Of a stretch of 64,000 bases of DNA, positions 1 to 8,968 are shown piece by piece; position 1 is the stretch's first letter; the number at the start of each line of letters is the position of its first letter. A program made the translations under genes and the position numbers. This DNA is from Providencia alcalifaciens (GTDB taxonomy: Bacteria > Pseudomonadota > Gammaproteobacteria > Enterobacterales > Enterobacteriaceae). The stretch covers positions 3,844,001 to 3,908,000 of the forward strand of contig NZ_CP084296.1 in NCBI RefSeq assembly GCF_020271745.1, read 5' to 3'. Under the pieces are notes generated by a model. The model was given only the letters and a program-made list of their open reading frames with translations. It searched no databases and had not been told where the DNA came from.

Positions 1-1496
1 CGCTGACCTTTATCGTCATGTCCCAACGATTGTTGAGGGTCATCTGTGTAGCCCTAGCCACTGCAGGGCTAACTTTATTACTCTTTGATATTCGCGTCTT
101 TAGCCAATTTGGTCTCCATCTTACCCCACAGGTATGGGATTTAGTCATTAACCCCGCCAAGGGTGAAATGGCGCGCGAATGGCAACTGATGTTCATCAGT
201 ATCCCCATTATTTTTCTTATCGAGATGCTATTTGCGACCTGGAGCTGGCAAAAATTACGCAGCTTAAGCCGCCAAACATTTGGACGCCCACTGGCCGGTC
301 TATTCATCGCAACTTTTGTGATGTCGCATTTAATGTATGCGTGGGCGGATGCCAATTTTTATCGCCCGATCACGATGCAACGCTATAACTACCCGCTGTC
401 TCAACCAATGACTGCACGTAAACTGCTTGATAAATATGGCCTACTCGACCTAACAGCACATCAAAATCGCGTATTCCAGCAAGGTAGCCCAACTGCACTG
501 AAACTTCAGTACCCATTGAAACCACTTAGCTACCAAGACCAAGGTACGGGCTATAATTTACTTTTATTGGTTGTCGATGATTTAGGTAATGTTTCTCAGC
601 AAAACCAAATGAACTCTCTGAAAGAGTTCAAAAATATCAGCTCCCAATTTACCAATCACTATACTTCTGGGTTGCGCAATGACACCGCCCTATTTGGGCT
701 GTTCTACGGTATTTCATCAAGTTATATTGATAACATTCTCAATGGTCGCCACCCTTCTGTATTGATTGAAGCTTTACAGCACCAAGGCTATCAGTTTGGT
801 TTATTCTCCACTGATGGGTTTAACTCACCATTATTCCGACAAGCGATTTTGTCTGATTACTCCTTGCCGACAAAAGCGTCAGACAGTGACAAACAAACTA
901 TTGCACAGTGGAATTTATGGCTGAATAACGTGAAGCATGGCTCTCCTTGGTTCTCATTCTTAAACATCAAAGGAGCGCCAGGAAGTAATCAAACGGATAA
1001 CCAAATCAGCCAAGTAATTGATTCGTTGAAGAGCCAAAACAAGCTAAACAATACCATTGTGGTGATCACGGCAAACTACAACAGTAATGGTTCGCAAGAT
1101 ACTGACTGGGTGAATAAGAAACACTTTAACCGTGACAGTATGCAAGTCCCGTTATTTATCTACTGGCCGAATACTCCAGCACAACAAATTGACAAACTGA
1201 CTAGTCATCAAGATGTTATGACCACCATCATGCAGCGTGTGTTGCATGTCAATAACCAGCCTGATGATTACAGTCAAGGAGAAGACCTATTCAGTGCGCA
1301 GCGCACTTACCCTTGGGTGATCACCGGAGATAAAAGCGATGTCGTCATTACCACCAACAGCGCTACCATGTATATGGATCATAATGGCCAATTTAATATC
1401 TATGACCCGCAAGGTCACGAGCAAACTGACGACAAACCAGACCTTGCTGAGCTACTGAAAATCTTTACTGAACTTAAACGCTTCAATGAAAATTAG
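1..1496 (+). CDS. yejM: YejM/PbgA/LapC inner-membrane regulator of LPS synthesis, 5' end outside window
   Basis: The reading frame is open from base 3 and matches the E. coli protein from about its residue 80, so the true start lies before the window; the ATG at 18 is an internal methionine. The visible 497 residues hold the last transmembrane helices of the N-terminal domain, then the linker (NFYRPITMQR) and the periplasmic sulfatase/alkaline-phosphatase-like domain. In Enterobacteriaceae YejM senses lipopolysaccharide and restrains LapB/FtsH-driven LpxC proteolysis, and it is essential or nearly so. The ending (ELKRFNEN) resembles the E. coli ending, so the 3' end is intact. It is followed by tRNA-Pro, as in E. 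coli. Confidence 0.95.
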   Translation, partial: LTFIVMSQRLLRVICVALATAGLTLLLFDIRVFSQFGLHLTPQVWDLVINPAKGEMAREWQLMFISIPIIFLIEMLFATWSWQKLRSLSRQTFGRPLAGLFIATFVMSHLMYAWADANFYRPITMQRYNYPLSQPMTARKLLDKYGLLDLTAHQNRVFQQGSPTALKLQYPLKPLSYQDQGTGYNLLLLVVDDLGNVSQQNQMNSLKEFKNISSQFTNHYTSGLRNDTALFGLFYGISSSYIDNILNGRHPSVLIEALQHQGYQFGLFSTDGFNSPLFRQAILSDYSLPTKASDSDKQTIAQWNLWLNNVKHGSPWFSFLNIKGAPGSNQTDNQISQVIDSLKSQNKLNNTIVVITANYNSNGSQDTDWVNKKHFNRDSMQVPLFIYWPNTPAQQIDKLTSHQDVMTTIMQRVLHVNNQPDDYSQGEDLFSAQRTYPWVITGDKSDVVITTNSATMYMDHNGQFNIYDPQGHEQTDDKPDLAELLKIFTELKRFNEN

Positions 1497-1602
1497 CGCT
1501 TAAGTTTCAATCAATCATCTGGATTTGCTCTTGATTTCGCCAACGTTTTAAGTAGTATATTTTTGCCTAAAGCCTTTGTTGTAAAGGCAGGCATTTATTA
1601 AT

Positions 1603-1679
1603 CGGCACGTAGCGCAGCTTGGTAGCGCACGGTCATGGGGTGTCCGGGGTCGGAGGTTCAAATCCTCTCGTGCCGACCA
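1603..1679 (+). tRNA. proL: tRNA-Pro (anticodon GGG)
   Basis: A 77-base cloverleaf with a genomically encoded CCA end. The acceptor stem CGGCACG pairs with CGTGCCG, and the T arm contains GGTTCAAATCC. The anticodon loop ATGGGGT gives GGG. It is nearly identical to E. coli proL and sits in the same place after yejM. The T6SS island begins directly downstream, so it may mark an insertion site, although no second copy of the tRNA 3' end was noticed in the window. Confidence 0.97.
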
Positions 1680-1688
1680 AATTCTCGC

Positions 1689-1716
1689 AAAAGCTAGCCT
1701 ATTCGGTTAGCTTTTT
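1689..1716 (+). terminator. Rho-independent terminator of tRNA-Pro
   Basis: Stem AAGCTAGCC pairs with GGTTAGCTT (one G-T pair) around the loop TATTC, followed by a run of T. It lies 10 bases after the tRNA end. Confidence 0.85.
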
Positions 1717-2445
1717 ATAATTCAATACTTTCCTTTCTTTGATCATTATCTGATATCCAATTGCATCGTTATTAGAATAATAACTACCATTCCTTTAACC
1801 TTTTATTGAAGATACGGCATGCGCATTTATTTTTCCAAAACAAACGTTTGATTCACACGAAAACGATCTAAACTTTGTGCAATACCTCACTTAACAAAAT
1901 CATTTTTTGAATAATTCGGAATAAATCTTAATAAACTAAATTAATTCAGAATAATCATCCATTATGTTTTATGTAAGATTTTGCGAGTAATTTACATTCA
2001 TGAAACATTTTTTTACACTTTATTTTTGGTTTTAGTTAACAATTTATATTAAAAATTAGAAATAACTCAATTAATAGTATTTCTCTTATATTATCACCTG
2101 ATACCACCCCGTATATGTGTGAAATTATTTATATATTCTGATTTTTTTAATAATCACCTCTGTTTTCACCATCAAAATTTCCTGCAAATTATCCACTCTC
2201 ATTTATTAGAAATTAAAAAATCGTTGATTTTAAATGATTTTTAATTAATTAATTAGGCGGAAATTCACAAAAACACGTTCTGCCTCACTCAAGCATAAAA
2301 TCACATACATTAGAAACCTTGATCTATCTAAATTAAAATTATATAAAATAGAAAGCCGATTTAAGCCAAATTAAAGTTTAATAATATATTTCATTTGCAA
2401 ATTGTTCATATTTAAAACGATTAATATCACTAAAGGATTTCCAAA
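1717..2445. other. AT-rich intergenic leader of the T6SS cluster
   Basis: About 730 bases with no credible gene. It is strongly AT-rich, with long A and T runs, as expected for a DNA segment bound by H-NS-type silencers (inference). It must contain the promoter for tssB. Visible symmetrical sites are GTTATTA-GAA-TAATAAC at 1768-1784 and CAAACGTTTG at 1841-1850. No convincing sigma-54 site was seen. The ribosome-binding site of tssB (AAAGGA, 2432-2437) is at the right end. Confidence 0.6.
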
Positions 2446-2943
2446 ATGTCAGATAGCTTCCAAAATGAAGTGCCGAAGGCTCGGGTTAATATCAAATTAG
2501 ACTTGCACACAGGTGGTGCGCAAAAAAAAGTGGAATTACCACTTAAATTATTAGCTGTTGGTGATTACAGCAATGGACAAGATAGTCGAGCATTATCTGA
2601 ACGAGAAAAAGTTAATATTAATAAAAATAACTTTAATAGTGTACTCACTGAATTTGCGCCGACCATTAACCTCACTGTGAAAAATACCCTTGCAGGTGAT
2701 GGAAGTGAAGAAAGTATCAATCTCTCTTTCAAAAACATGAAAGATTTTGAACCTGAGCAAGTTGCCCGTCAAATTCCACAACTGCGCGCAATGCTAGCCA
2801 TGCGCAATCTGCTACGTGACCTGAAATCTAATCTCCTCGATAACGCAACGTTCCGCCGTGAACTGGAAAATATTCTTAAGGATCCAGAACTCAGTGATGA
2901 ACTTCGTGAAGAACTAGCACAGTTAGCACCAAAGAAAGATTAA
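2446..2943 (+). CDS. tssB: TssB (VipA), small subunit of the T6SS contractile sheath
   Basis: 165 residues, the usual length for TssB/VipA/ImpB. The N-terminal half contains the family pattern of basic residues followed by L-L-A-V-G-D-Y, and the C-terminal helix carries R-x-L-E-x-I-L-x-D-P. TssB pairs with TssC to build the cytoplasmic contractile tube that drives the Hcp/VgrG needle. It is the first gene of the cluster, starts after AAAGGA with good spacing, and is followed 25 bases later by tssC. No unusual residues were noticed. Confidence 0.96.
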   Translation: MSDSFQNEVPKARVNIKLDLHTGGAQKKVELPLKLLAVGDYSNGQDSRALSEREKVNINKNNFNSVLTEFAPTINLTVKNTLAGDGSEESINLSFKNMKDFEPEQVARQIPQLRAMLAMRNLLRDLKSNLLDNATFRRELENILKDPELSDELREELAQLAPKKD

Positions 2944-2968
2944 TTTGGATTATTAAAGGATTATGCTG

Positions 2969-4507
2969 ATGTCTGTAAAAACTGAATCAACTCAAGGCGC
3001 AACAACTGTACTGGATGACACATCAAGCCAAGGTGTTTACGCTTCTTTGTTCGAAAAAATCAATTTAACGCCAGTCGCATCAATCAGTGATATTAACGCA
3101 TTCCAAGACAATGCGGCTTTAGCTGATGCTACGGCTGACGAGCGTGTCACTGTCGCCGTTCAAGTCTTTCTAGATCGTCTAAAATCATCAGGTCAAAAAG
3201 TCGAGCGTTTAGACAGAAATCTACTCGACCACCATATTGCTGAACTTGATAAGCAAATCAGCCAACAACTGGATGAAGTCATGCACCACCAAGACTTCCA
3301 AAAAGTTGAATCTACTTGGCGTGGCTTGAAATTCCTCGTTGACCGCACTGATTTTCGTCAAAACGTCAAAATTGAACTGCTGGATATTGCTAAAGACGAT
3401 TTACGTCAAGATTTTGAAGATAGCCCTGAAGTCATTCAAAGCGGTCTTTATCACCATACTTACATTGCTGAATATGACACCCCAGGTGGCGAACCTATCG
3501 CGGCAATGATTTCTAACTATGAATTTGACCGTAGCCCGCAAGATATCGCCTTACTGCGTAGCATCTCCAAAGTCTCAGCATCCGCACATATGCCATTTAT
3601 TGGTTCAGTGGGACCAAAATTCTTCGGCAAAGAGACGATGGAAGAAGTCGCGGCAATCAAAGATATTGGCAACTATTTTGACCGCGCTGAGTACATCAAG
3701 TGGAAATCATTCCGTGACTCTGATGATGCTCGATATATCGGCTTAACCATGCCTCGCGTCCTTGGTCGTCTACCATACGGCCCAGATACCGTGCCTGTTC
3801 GTAGCTTCAATTACGTTGAAGAAGTGAAAGGTCCTGACCACGAGAAATACCTGTGGACCAACGCCACCTTTGCTTTTGCGGCCAACATGGTGAAAAGTTT
3901 TATCAACAACGGTTGGTGCGTACAAATTCGTGGACCTCAAGCTGGTGGTGCGGTTAAAGACCTCCCGATCCACCTGTTTGATTTAGGCACAGGTAGCCAG
4001 GTAAAAATTCCATCCGAAGTGATGATCCCAGAAACCCGTGAATTTGAGTTCGCCAATCTTGGATTTATCCCGCTGTCTTACTACAAAAACCGTGATTACT
4101 CCTGCTTCTTCTCTGCTAACTCGGCGCAAAAGCCTGCGTTATATGATACCGCTGATGCCACCGCAAACAGCCGTATCAACGCCCGCTTACCGTACATTTT
4201 CTTACTGTCTCGTATCGCCCATTACTTGAAGCTTATTCAACGCGAAAACATTGGTACCACCAAAGACAGACGCTTACTTGAGTTAGAACTCAATAACTGG
4301 GTTCGTGGCTTAGTCACTGAAATGACCGATCCAGGTGATGACTTACAAGCTTCTCACCCGCTGCGTGATGCAAAAGTGGTTGTTGAGGATATCGAAGATA
4401 ACCCTGGCTTCTTCCGTGTGAAACTGTATGCGGTTCCACACTTCCAAGTTGAAGGTATGGATGTTGATTTATCGTTAGTTTCGCAGATGCCTAAAGCTAA
4501 AGCCTAA
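2969..4507 (+). CDS. tssC: TssC (VipB), large subunit of the T6SS contractile sheath
   Basis: 512 residues, typical of TssC/VipB (EvpB family). It contains the hallmark W-R-G-L-K-F-L-V and the C-terminal conserved domain ending in V-x-L-Y-A-V-P-H-F-Q-V-E-G-M. An ATG at 2963 lies only two bases from the AAAGGA ribosome-binding site, while the ATG at 2969 has eight-base spacing, so 2969 is preferred. It forms a sheath heterodimer with TssB. Confidence 0.96.
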   Translation: MSVKTESTQGATTVLDDTSSQGVYASLFEKINLTPVASISDINAFQDNAALADATADERVTVAVQVFLDRLKSSGQKVERLDRNLLDHHIAELDKQISQQLDEVMHHQDFQKVESTWRGLKFLVDRTDFRQNVKIELLDIAKDDLRQDFEDSPEVIQSGLYHHTYIAEYDTPGGEPIAAMISNYEFDRSPQDIALLRSISKVSASAHMPFIGSVGPKFFGKETMEEVAAIKDIGNYFDRAEYIKWKSFRDSDDARYIGLTMPRVLGRLPYGPDTVPVRSFNYVEEVKGPDHEKYLWTNATFAFAANMVKSFINNGWCVQIRGPQAGGAVKDLPIHLFDLGTGSQVKIPSEVMIPETREFEFANLGFIPLSYYKNRDYSCFFSANSAQKPALYDTADATANSRINARLPYIFLLSRIAHYLKLIQRENIGTTKDRRLLELELNNWVRGLVTEMTDPGDDLQASHPLRDAKVVVEDIEDNPGFFRVKLYAVPHFQVEGMDVDLSLVSQMPKAKA

Positions 4508-4529
4508 AGGTTATTAAAGGTCATTCAGG

Positions 4530-5867
4530 ATGAAAATCTACCGTCCCCTATGGACAGACGGGGCCTTTTTGGCCCCTCAGCAATTTCAACAGCAAGCCCG
4601 TTGGGACGGTCATGTTGCTGAAGTCGTCGCACAAATGGGTATCGCCTCCACGTGGGGCGTCATTAGTACCGAGTTTGATATCAGTGCATTAACGCTCTCT
4701 CGCGTAAGCGCCCAAAAAATAGTGGTGCGCTTTCACGACGGCACACTGATTGACACAACCTTAGCTGATGCCCTTCCTCCGGTATTGTCCCTCAATGATT
4801 ATGCGGACCGCCAATCATTGGATATCGTTCTGGCGTTGCCTTTAATGTTAGCCAATGGCGGAAACTTAGTTCCTGAAACAGGAACTGACCGTCCACGTCG
4901 ATTTAGCCAAGAATGGGTTAAAGTCCAAGACCTATTAGGGCATGAACAAACAGACATTGCCGTGCTACGTCACGTGGCAACACTGCGTTTTGCTCATGAT
5001 GAGAATGAAGCCTATATGACCTGCCCTGTTGCACGCCTTATTCGCAACGCTCAAGGGATGTGGGAATTTGATAACCACTTCATTCCCCCCTTACTTTCCT
5101 GCCAAGGAAGTTCTGAATTACAAACATTGCTTTCTGAGTTTATGCACCGTTTAGTGGCTAAGCGCCGTCGTTTAATGGCGCTACGTCGTGAAAGTAATGA
5201 AAAAATGGCCGACTTTGTGGTTGCTGATGTTTCACTGTTTTGGTTACTGAATTCACTCAATAGTGCCGAGCCTGTCCTCAATGAACTCAGCACAGCGTTA
5301 CATCGCCATCCTGAATTACTCTATCGAGAGCTAGCTCGTTTAGCGGGCAGCTTATTAACTTTTTCCTTAGAAAGTAAGTTGGAAGACATTCCGCTGTACA
5401 AACATGAGCAACCAGAGCTCGTTTTCCCACCTCTTTTCGCCTTATTAAATACACTGCTTGAAGCCAGTTTGCCTTCTCGTGTTATTAGCATTGAACTGGC
5501 GAAAGAAGGTCCATTCTGGAAGGGTCAACTTCATGACGGTCGACTACGTGAAGAAGCCGATTTTTACTTATCGGTTCGCTCATCATTGCCTGCTCACTTA
5601 TTGATCGCTCAATTTCCACTACTTTGCAAAGCGGGCAGCAGTGATGATGTGGCTGACGTCGTTAATGTGGCTCTCAATGGAATTCCATTGAAACCTCTCA
5701 GTCATGTCCCAACAGCGGTTCCTCTTCGCTTAGAAAATCAATATTTTGCGCTAGATATTGAAACACCTGCGGGTCAAGCCATGCTCTCTTCTGGGCAATG
5801 TGCTTTCTATGTTCCAAGCACGTTAGGTGACATTCAATTAGAGCTGTTTGCGGTACTTCGCTCATGA
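4530..5867 (+). CDS. tssK: TssK, T6SS baseplate adaptor
   Basis: 445 residues, the normal size. The N-terminus (W-x-D-G-x-F-L-x-P-Q-Q-F-Q-Q) is the family signature (ImpJ/VasE). TssK is a trimeric connector that joins the TssEFG baseplate wedges to TssL and TssM of the membrane complex. It overlaps tssL by four bases (ATGA), which implies translational coupling. It lies 22 bases after tssC in the same operon. Confidence 0.95.
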   Translation: MKIYRPLWTDGAFLAPQQFQQQARWDGHVAEVVAQMGIASTWGVISTEFDISALTLSRVSAQKIVVRFHDGTLIDTTLADALPPVLSLNDYADRQSLDIVLALPLMLANGGNLVPETGTDRPRRFSQEWVKVQDLLGHEQTDIAVLRHVATLRFAHDENEAYMTCPVARLIRNAQGMWEFDNHFIPPLLSCQGSSELQTLLSEFMHRLVAKRRRLMALRRESNEKMADFVVADVSLFWLLNSLNSAEPVLNELSTALHRHPELLYRELARLAGSLLTFSLESKLEDIPLYKHEQPELVFPPLFALLNTLLEASLPSRVISIELAKEGPFWKGQLHDGRLREEADFYLSVRSSLPAHLLIAQFPLLCKAGSSDDVADVVNVALNGIPLKPLSHVPTAVPLRLENQYFALDIETPAGQAMLSSGQCAFYVPSTLGDIQLELFAVLRS

Positions 5868-6520
5868 ACAATACAACATCGCACCATACTATCGACATGA
5901 TATTCGCCCAAACTTGGCTGATGGTTTGCCAATTACATCAAGGCACCGCCATCACTCAAGGGGATAGTTTTTATCGTCGCGTTTGCCAGCTCATTGATGA
6001 AACACGTCAAAAACTGCTCGAACATGGCTATCCTGAATCCGCCATTGAGCACATGCAATACGCTCAATGTGCTCTGATTGATGAATCTGTGATGAATCGC
6101 CAGCACCAAGATGATGGCTACAACACATGGATCCAATCTCCTTTGCAAGCTCGCTACTTCAATACATTAGAAGCGGGAGACAAACTTTGGGATCGCCTAC
6201 GCGGCATTTTAAATGAAACCGCCCCTAACCCTGACGTTTTGCTCTGTTTTCATCGCGTGCTTACCCTCGGATTTGTCGGTAAGTTTCGTCAAAAAGAGGC
6301 GCCAGAACGTGAGCGCATCGTCGCTCAACTCAATGTTCAACTTCCAGACTATCTGATCACCTCAGAATTACCACTCGTCGTAAAACCTAAATTACGGTTT
6401 AGCCGTCGCAGACTTTACTGGTTTGGTTGGATAGGCGGCATCCTCATAATCTCCGCCATGTGGTGGGGGTTCAGCGCTTCGCTAGAACATTTACTACAAC
6501 AGTGGATGACACAAGGATAG
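5864..6520 (+). CDS. tssL: TssL (DotU family), T6SS membrane complex subunit
   Basis: 218 residues with an all-helical cytoplasmic DotU domain and a single C-terminal membrane anchor at about residues 185-205 (W-F-G-W-I-G-G-I-L-I-I). This is the short TssL form without a peptidoglycan-binding extension; the peptidoglycan anchor is probably supplied by the next gene. The start overlaps the tssK stop. TssL forms the inner-membrane core with TssM and contacts TssK. Confidence 0.94.
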   Translation: MNNTTSHHTIDMIFAQTWLMVCQLHQGTAITQGDSFYRRVCQLIDETRQKLLEHGYPESAIEHMQYAQCALIDESVMNRQHQDDGYNTWIQSPLQARYFNTLEAGDKLWDRLRGILNETAPNPDVLLCFHRVLTLGFVGKFRQKEAPERERIVAQLNVQLPDYLITSELPLVVKPKLRFSRRRLYWFGWIGGILIISAMWWGFSASLEHLLQQWMTQG

Positions 6521-6522
6521 GC

Positions 6523-8262
6523 ATGCAAAATCCAATCAAACAGTGTCTGACGCTTTTTGCTACGGGGCTTTTCTTGTGGCTACTCTGGGGATTTTGGTCT
6601 CTGGGGCAAAGCGTCACCATTTTTGTTTCCGTCTTCGTCTTAGCACTGACAGGTGGAATGTTGCTTTGGCAATATAAACAACGACGCCAAGTGTTATCCA
6701 CTGAACATGATTATACGGGTGCATTTCCTACTGATAATTATCAGGGGCCAGTCATTTTAGTTTGTGGTCAATCTCAAGCGCTATTTCTGGATGACCAATT
6801 ACACAGAGAAACAAATCAAGGTTGGTATATTCGCGTATCCGCGCCCACTGAGCTCGTTAAACTGATTGCCGCATTAGTGGAATATGCCCCTTCGCTATCT
6901 GGGCACTTATCCTTACTTTACGTTGTATTACCCGAGCAACTTACCCAACAAGAAATCCTGACACAAGCGCTACTCAACTGGCGTCGAGCCATTGGGGAAA
7001 GCCGTCAAAAAATAGGGGCTAAATTGCCATTTTGGGTAACGGTATACCTTTCTAAGCCTCATCACGCTGATACCGCTATGCATGTTGATGATGAGCATAC
7101 CCCTTGGATGACGTTACTCAGCCACCAAACTGAATTTCAGGTAGAGCAAGAAAGTGCTATGTCAGTCCCTTACTCGGTATGGCTACCCACGCATATCGGA
7201 CAGTCAGAACAAAGCCTACAATTTTCTCTATGGCTAGATACCTTACAAAGCTGGCTAAACCAAGTTTTAGTTCCGCAATTCACCCTGCCTCAAGCTGGAG
7301 CGCCGAAGCAAATTCCTTCTGCATGGGCCATTCAGTGGATTGATATCACTAGCCAGCCTAACAATTTATGGCAGCAATTTATCCAAGAAAAAACCACATT
7401 GCCATTGCGTTCCTCAGTACAAACAACGGATTTACTCCCTTTGCCGGATGTCATGCTACGCCGCTTACATCATGATATTAGCTTAAGCCGAACGGAAAAA
7501 AGCCTCGGTGCAATTGGCGTTATTTTTGGGATTTTCTTAGCGGGTGCTTTAGTCGGTAGCTACCATCATAACCAGCAACTCATTCGCCATATTGGCGAAG
7601 ATATCGCTCGTTTCTCTCAGCTTTCTGAGACCCCACTCGCACCAAAATTGACCGCTTATCAGCAGCTACAAGATGATGCCGCTGAACTTGCACGTTGGGA
7701 GCGCGAAGGGATCCCAAGCGCTTACTCTTTAGCTATATATCAAGGTAATCGAATATTGCCTTACTTACATACCCTGCTAGGAAGTTGGGCGCCTTCTCAA
7801 CCTGAAATCGCCCCTGAAGCACCTGCTGCACCACCTCAAATCGTCACGTTGGATAGTTTGTCCTTATTCGATGTTGGGCAATACACACTCAAAACGGGCG
7901 CGACCAAAGTGTTAGTTGATACGTTACTCAATATCAAAGCCAAACCCGGCTGGTTAATTATGGTTTCTGGCTATACCGATAACACCGGGAATCCAGAACA
8001 AAACCAAAAACTGTCTTTAAAACGCGCAGAGTCTGTCCGTGATTGGATGATCCAAACCAGCGATATCTCACCAACCTGCTTTGCAGTGCAAGGCTACGGA
8101 CAAAATAACCCCGTTGCCGACAACAACACCGCTGACGGACGCGCTCGCAATCGTCGCGTAGAAATTCGCCTGATACCTCAAGCTGAGGCTTGTCAGATAT
8201 TGGGCGTCAACACCGTACCATCGATGGATGGTGGTACACATTCCACACTAAAGGAGAAGTAG
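6523..8262 (+). CDS. T6SS-associated membrane protein with C-terminal OmpA peptidoglycan-binding domain (TagL-like role)
   Basis: 579 residues. The start at 6523, two bases after the tssL stop, is preferred; the frame is open further upstream but would lie inside tssL. Two hydrophobic helices occur near residues 10-50 and a further one around 325-345. The middle is unlike standard OmpA proteins and resembles the N-terminal region of IcmF-type proteins only loosely. The last 115 residues are an OmpA/MotB-like domain with G-Y-T-D-N-T-G and a terminal N-R-R-V-E-I-R. The likely job is to anchor the TssL/TssM complex to the cell wall. Expression is coupled to tssL. Confidence 0.88.
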   Translation: MQNPIKQCLTLFATGLFLWLLWGFWSLGQSVTIFVSVFVLALTGGMLLWQYKQRRQVLSTEHDYTGAFPTDNYQGPVILVCGQSQALFLDDQLHRETNQGWYIRVSAPTELVKLIAALVEYAPSLSGHLSLLYVVLPEQLTQQEILTQALLNWRRAIGESRQKIGAKLPFWVTVYLSKPHHADTAMHVDDEHTPWMTLLSHQTEFQVEQESAMSVPYSVWLPTHIGQSEQSLQFSLWLDTLQSWLNQVLVPQFTLPQAGAPKQIPSAWAIQWIDITSQPNNLWQQFIQEKTTLPLRSSVQTTDLLPLPDVMLRRLHHDISLSRTEKSLGAIGVIFGIFLAGALVGSYHHNQQLIRHIGEDIARFSQLSETPLAPKLTAYQQLQDDAAELARWEREGIPSAYSLAIYQGNRILPYLHTLLGSWAPSQPEIAPEAPAAPPQIVTLDSLSLFDVGQYTLKTGATKVLVDTLLNIKAKPGWLIMVSGYTDNTGNPEQNQKLSLKRAESVRDWMIQTSDISPTCFAVQGYGQNNPVADNNTADGRARNRRVEIRLIPQAEACQILGVNTVPSMDGGTHSTLKEK

Positions 8263-8264
8263 TT

Positions 8265-8756
8265 ATGGCTATTCCAGTTTATTTATGGCTGAAAGATGAT
8301 GGCGGTGCTGAAATTAAAGGTTCTGTCGACGTACAAGACCGTGAAGGCAGCATTGAAGTGGTTGCTCAAGACCATAACCTGTACATCCCAACGGATAACA
8401 ATACCGGTAAATTAACCGGTACTCGCATCCATACGCCATTCATTTTTGTGAAAGAAATTGATGCTTCAAGCCCTTATCTTTACAAGGCTGTTACCACCGG
8501 TCAAACCCTGAAAGAAGCTGAATTCAAATGGTATCGCATTGATGATGCAGGGCAAGAAGTCGAGTATTTCAACACCAAGCTCGAAAACGTCAAAGTCGTG
8601 AAAGTGGCTCCAAAAATGCATGACATCAAAGATCCAGGCAAAGAGAAGCACAACCATCTCGAAGAGATTGAGCTGCGCTACGAAAAAATCACTTGGACAT
8701 ACAAAGACGGCAACATCATCCATTCCGATTCTTGGAATGAGCGTGCTACCGCTTAA
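8265..8756 (+). CDS. hcp: Hcp (TssD), inner tube protein of the T6SS
   Basis: 163 residues, the usual length. The start MAIPVYLWL after AAGGAG is typical of enterobacterial Hcp1-type proteins, and the C-terminal half contains the family pattern E-I-E-L-R-Y-E-K-I-x-W. Hcp hexamers stack inside the TssBC sheath and are secreted. Strong codon bias and the following terminator suggest high expression and partial uncoupling from clpV. Confidence 0.97.
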   Translation: MAIPVYLWLKDDGGAEIKGSVDVQDREGSIEVVAQDHNLYIPTDNNTGKLTGTRIHTPFIFVKEIDASSPYLYKAVTTGQTLKEAEFKWYRIDDAGQEVEYFNTKLENVKVVKVAPKMHDIKDPGKEKHNHLEEIELRYEKITWTYKDGNIIHSDSWNERATA

Positions 8757-8763
8757 TTAAGAT

Positions 8764-8791
8764 AAGCAGGCGTTTCGGCGTCTGCTTTTTT
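8764..8791 (+). terminator. Terminator downstream of hcp
   Basis: Stem AAGCAGGCG pairs with CGTCTGCTT (one G-T) around the loop TTTCGG region, followed by TTTTTT. It probably attenuates transcription between hcp and clpV and lets hcp mRNA dominate; the 177 bases up to clpV may contain a second promoter. Confidence 0.85.
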
Positions 8792-8968
8792 CTTGCGCCC
8801 CTTGCGCAACCTCACTCACACACAACACATTTTGCCATTAAACAAGCTATACGCGCTTTCAACCGCGCATTCCCATCGCGAATATCACCTTATGAACCTC
8901 GGTTAACGGTTAGGGGCGGTAGCGTGCCTAAACACATTGATATCCACCAGATTATCTAGGGAGAGAAC

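Noticed and set aside
179..388. Short open frame inside yejM
   Set aside because: It is out of frame with a strongly conserved protein and has no ribosome-binding site; same-type overlaps throughout tssC, clpV, vgrG, tssM and the pxp genes were dropped for the same reason.
1717..2445. Sigma-54 promoter for the T6SS
   Set aside because: No TGGCA-N7-TTGC pattern was found, and there is no enhancer-binding regulator gene in the cluster.
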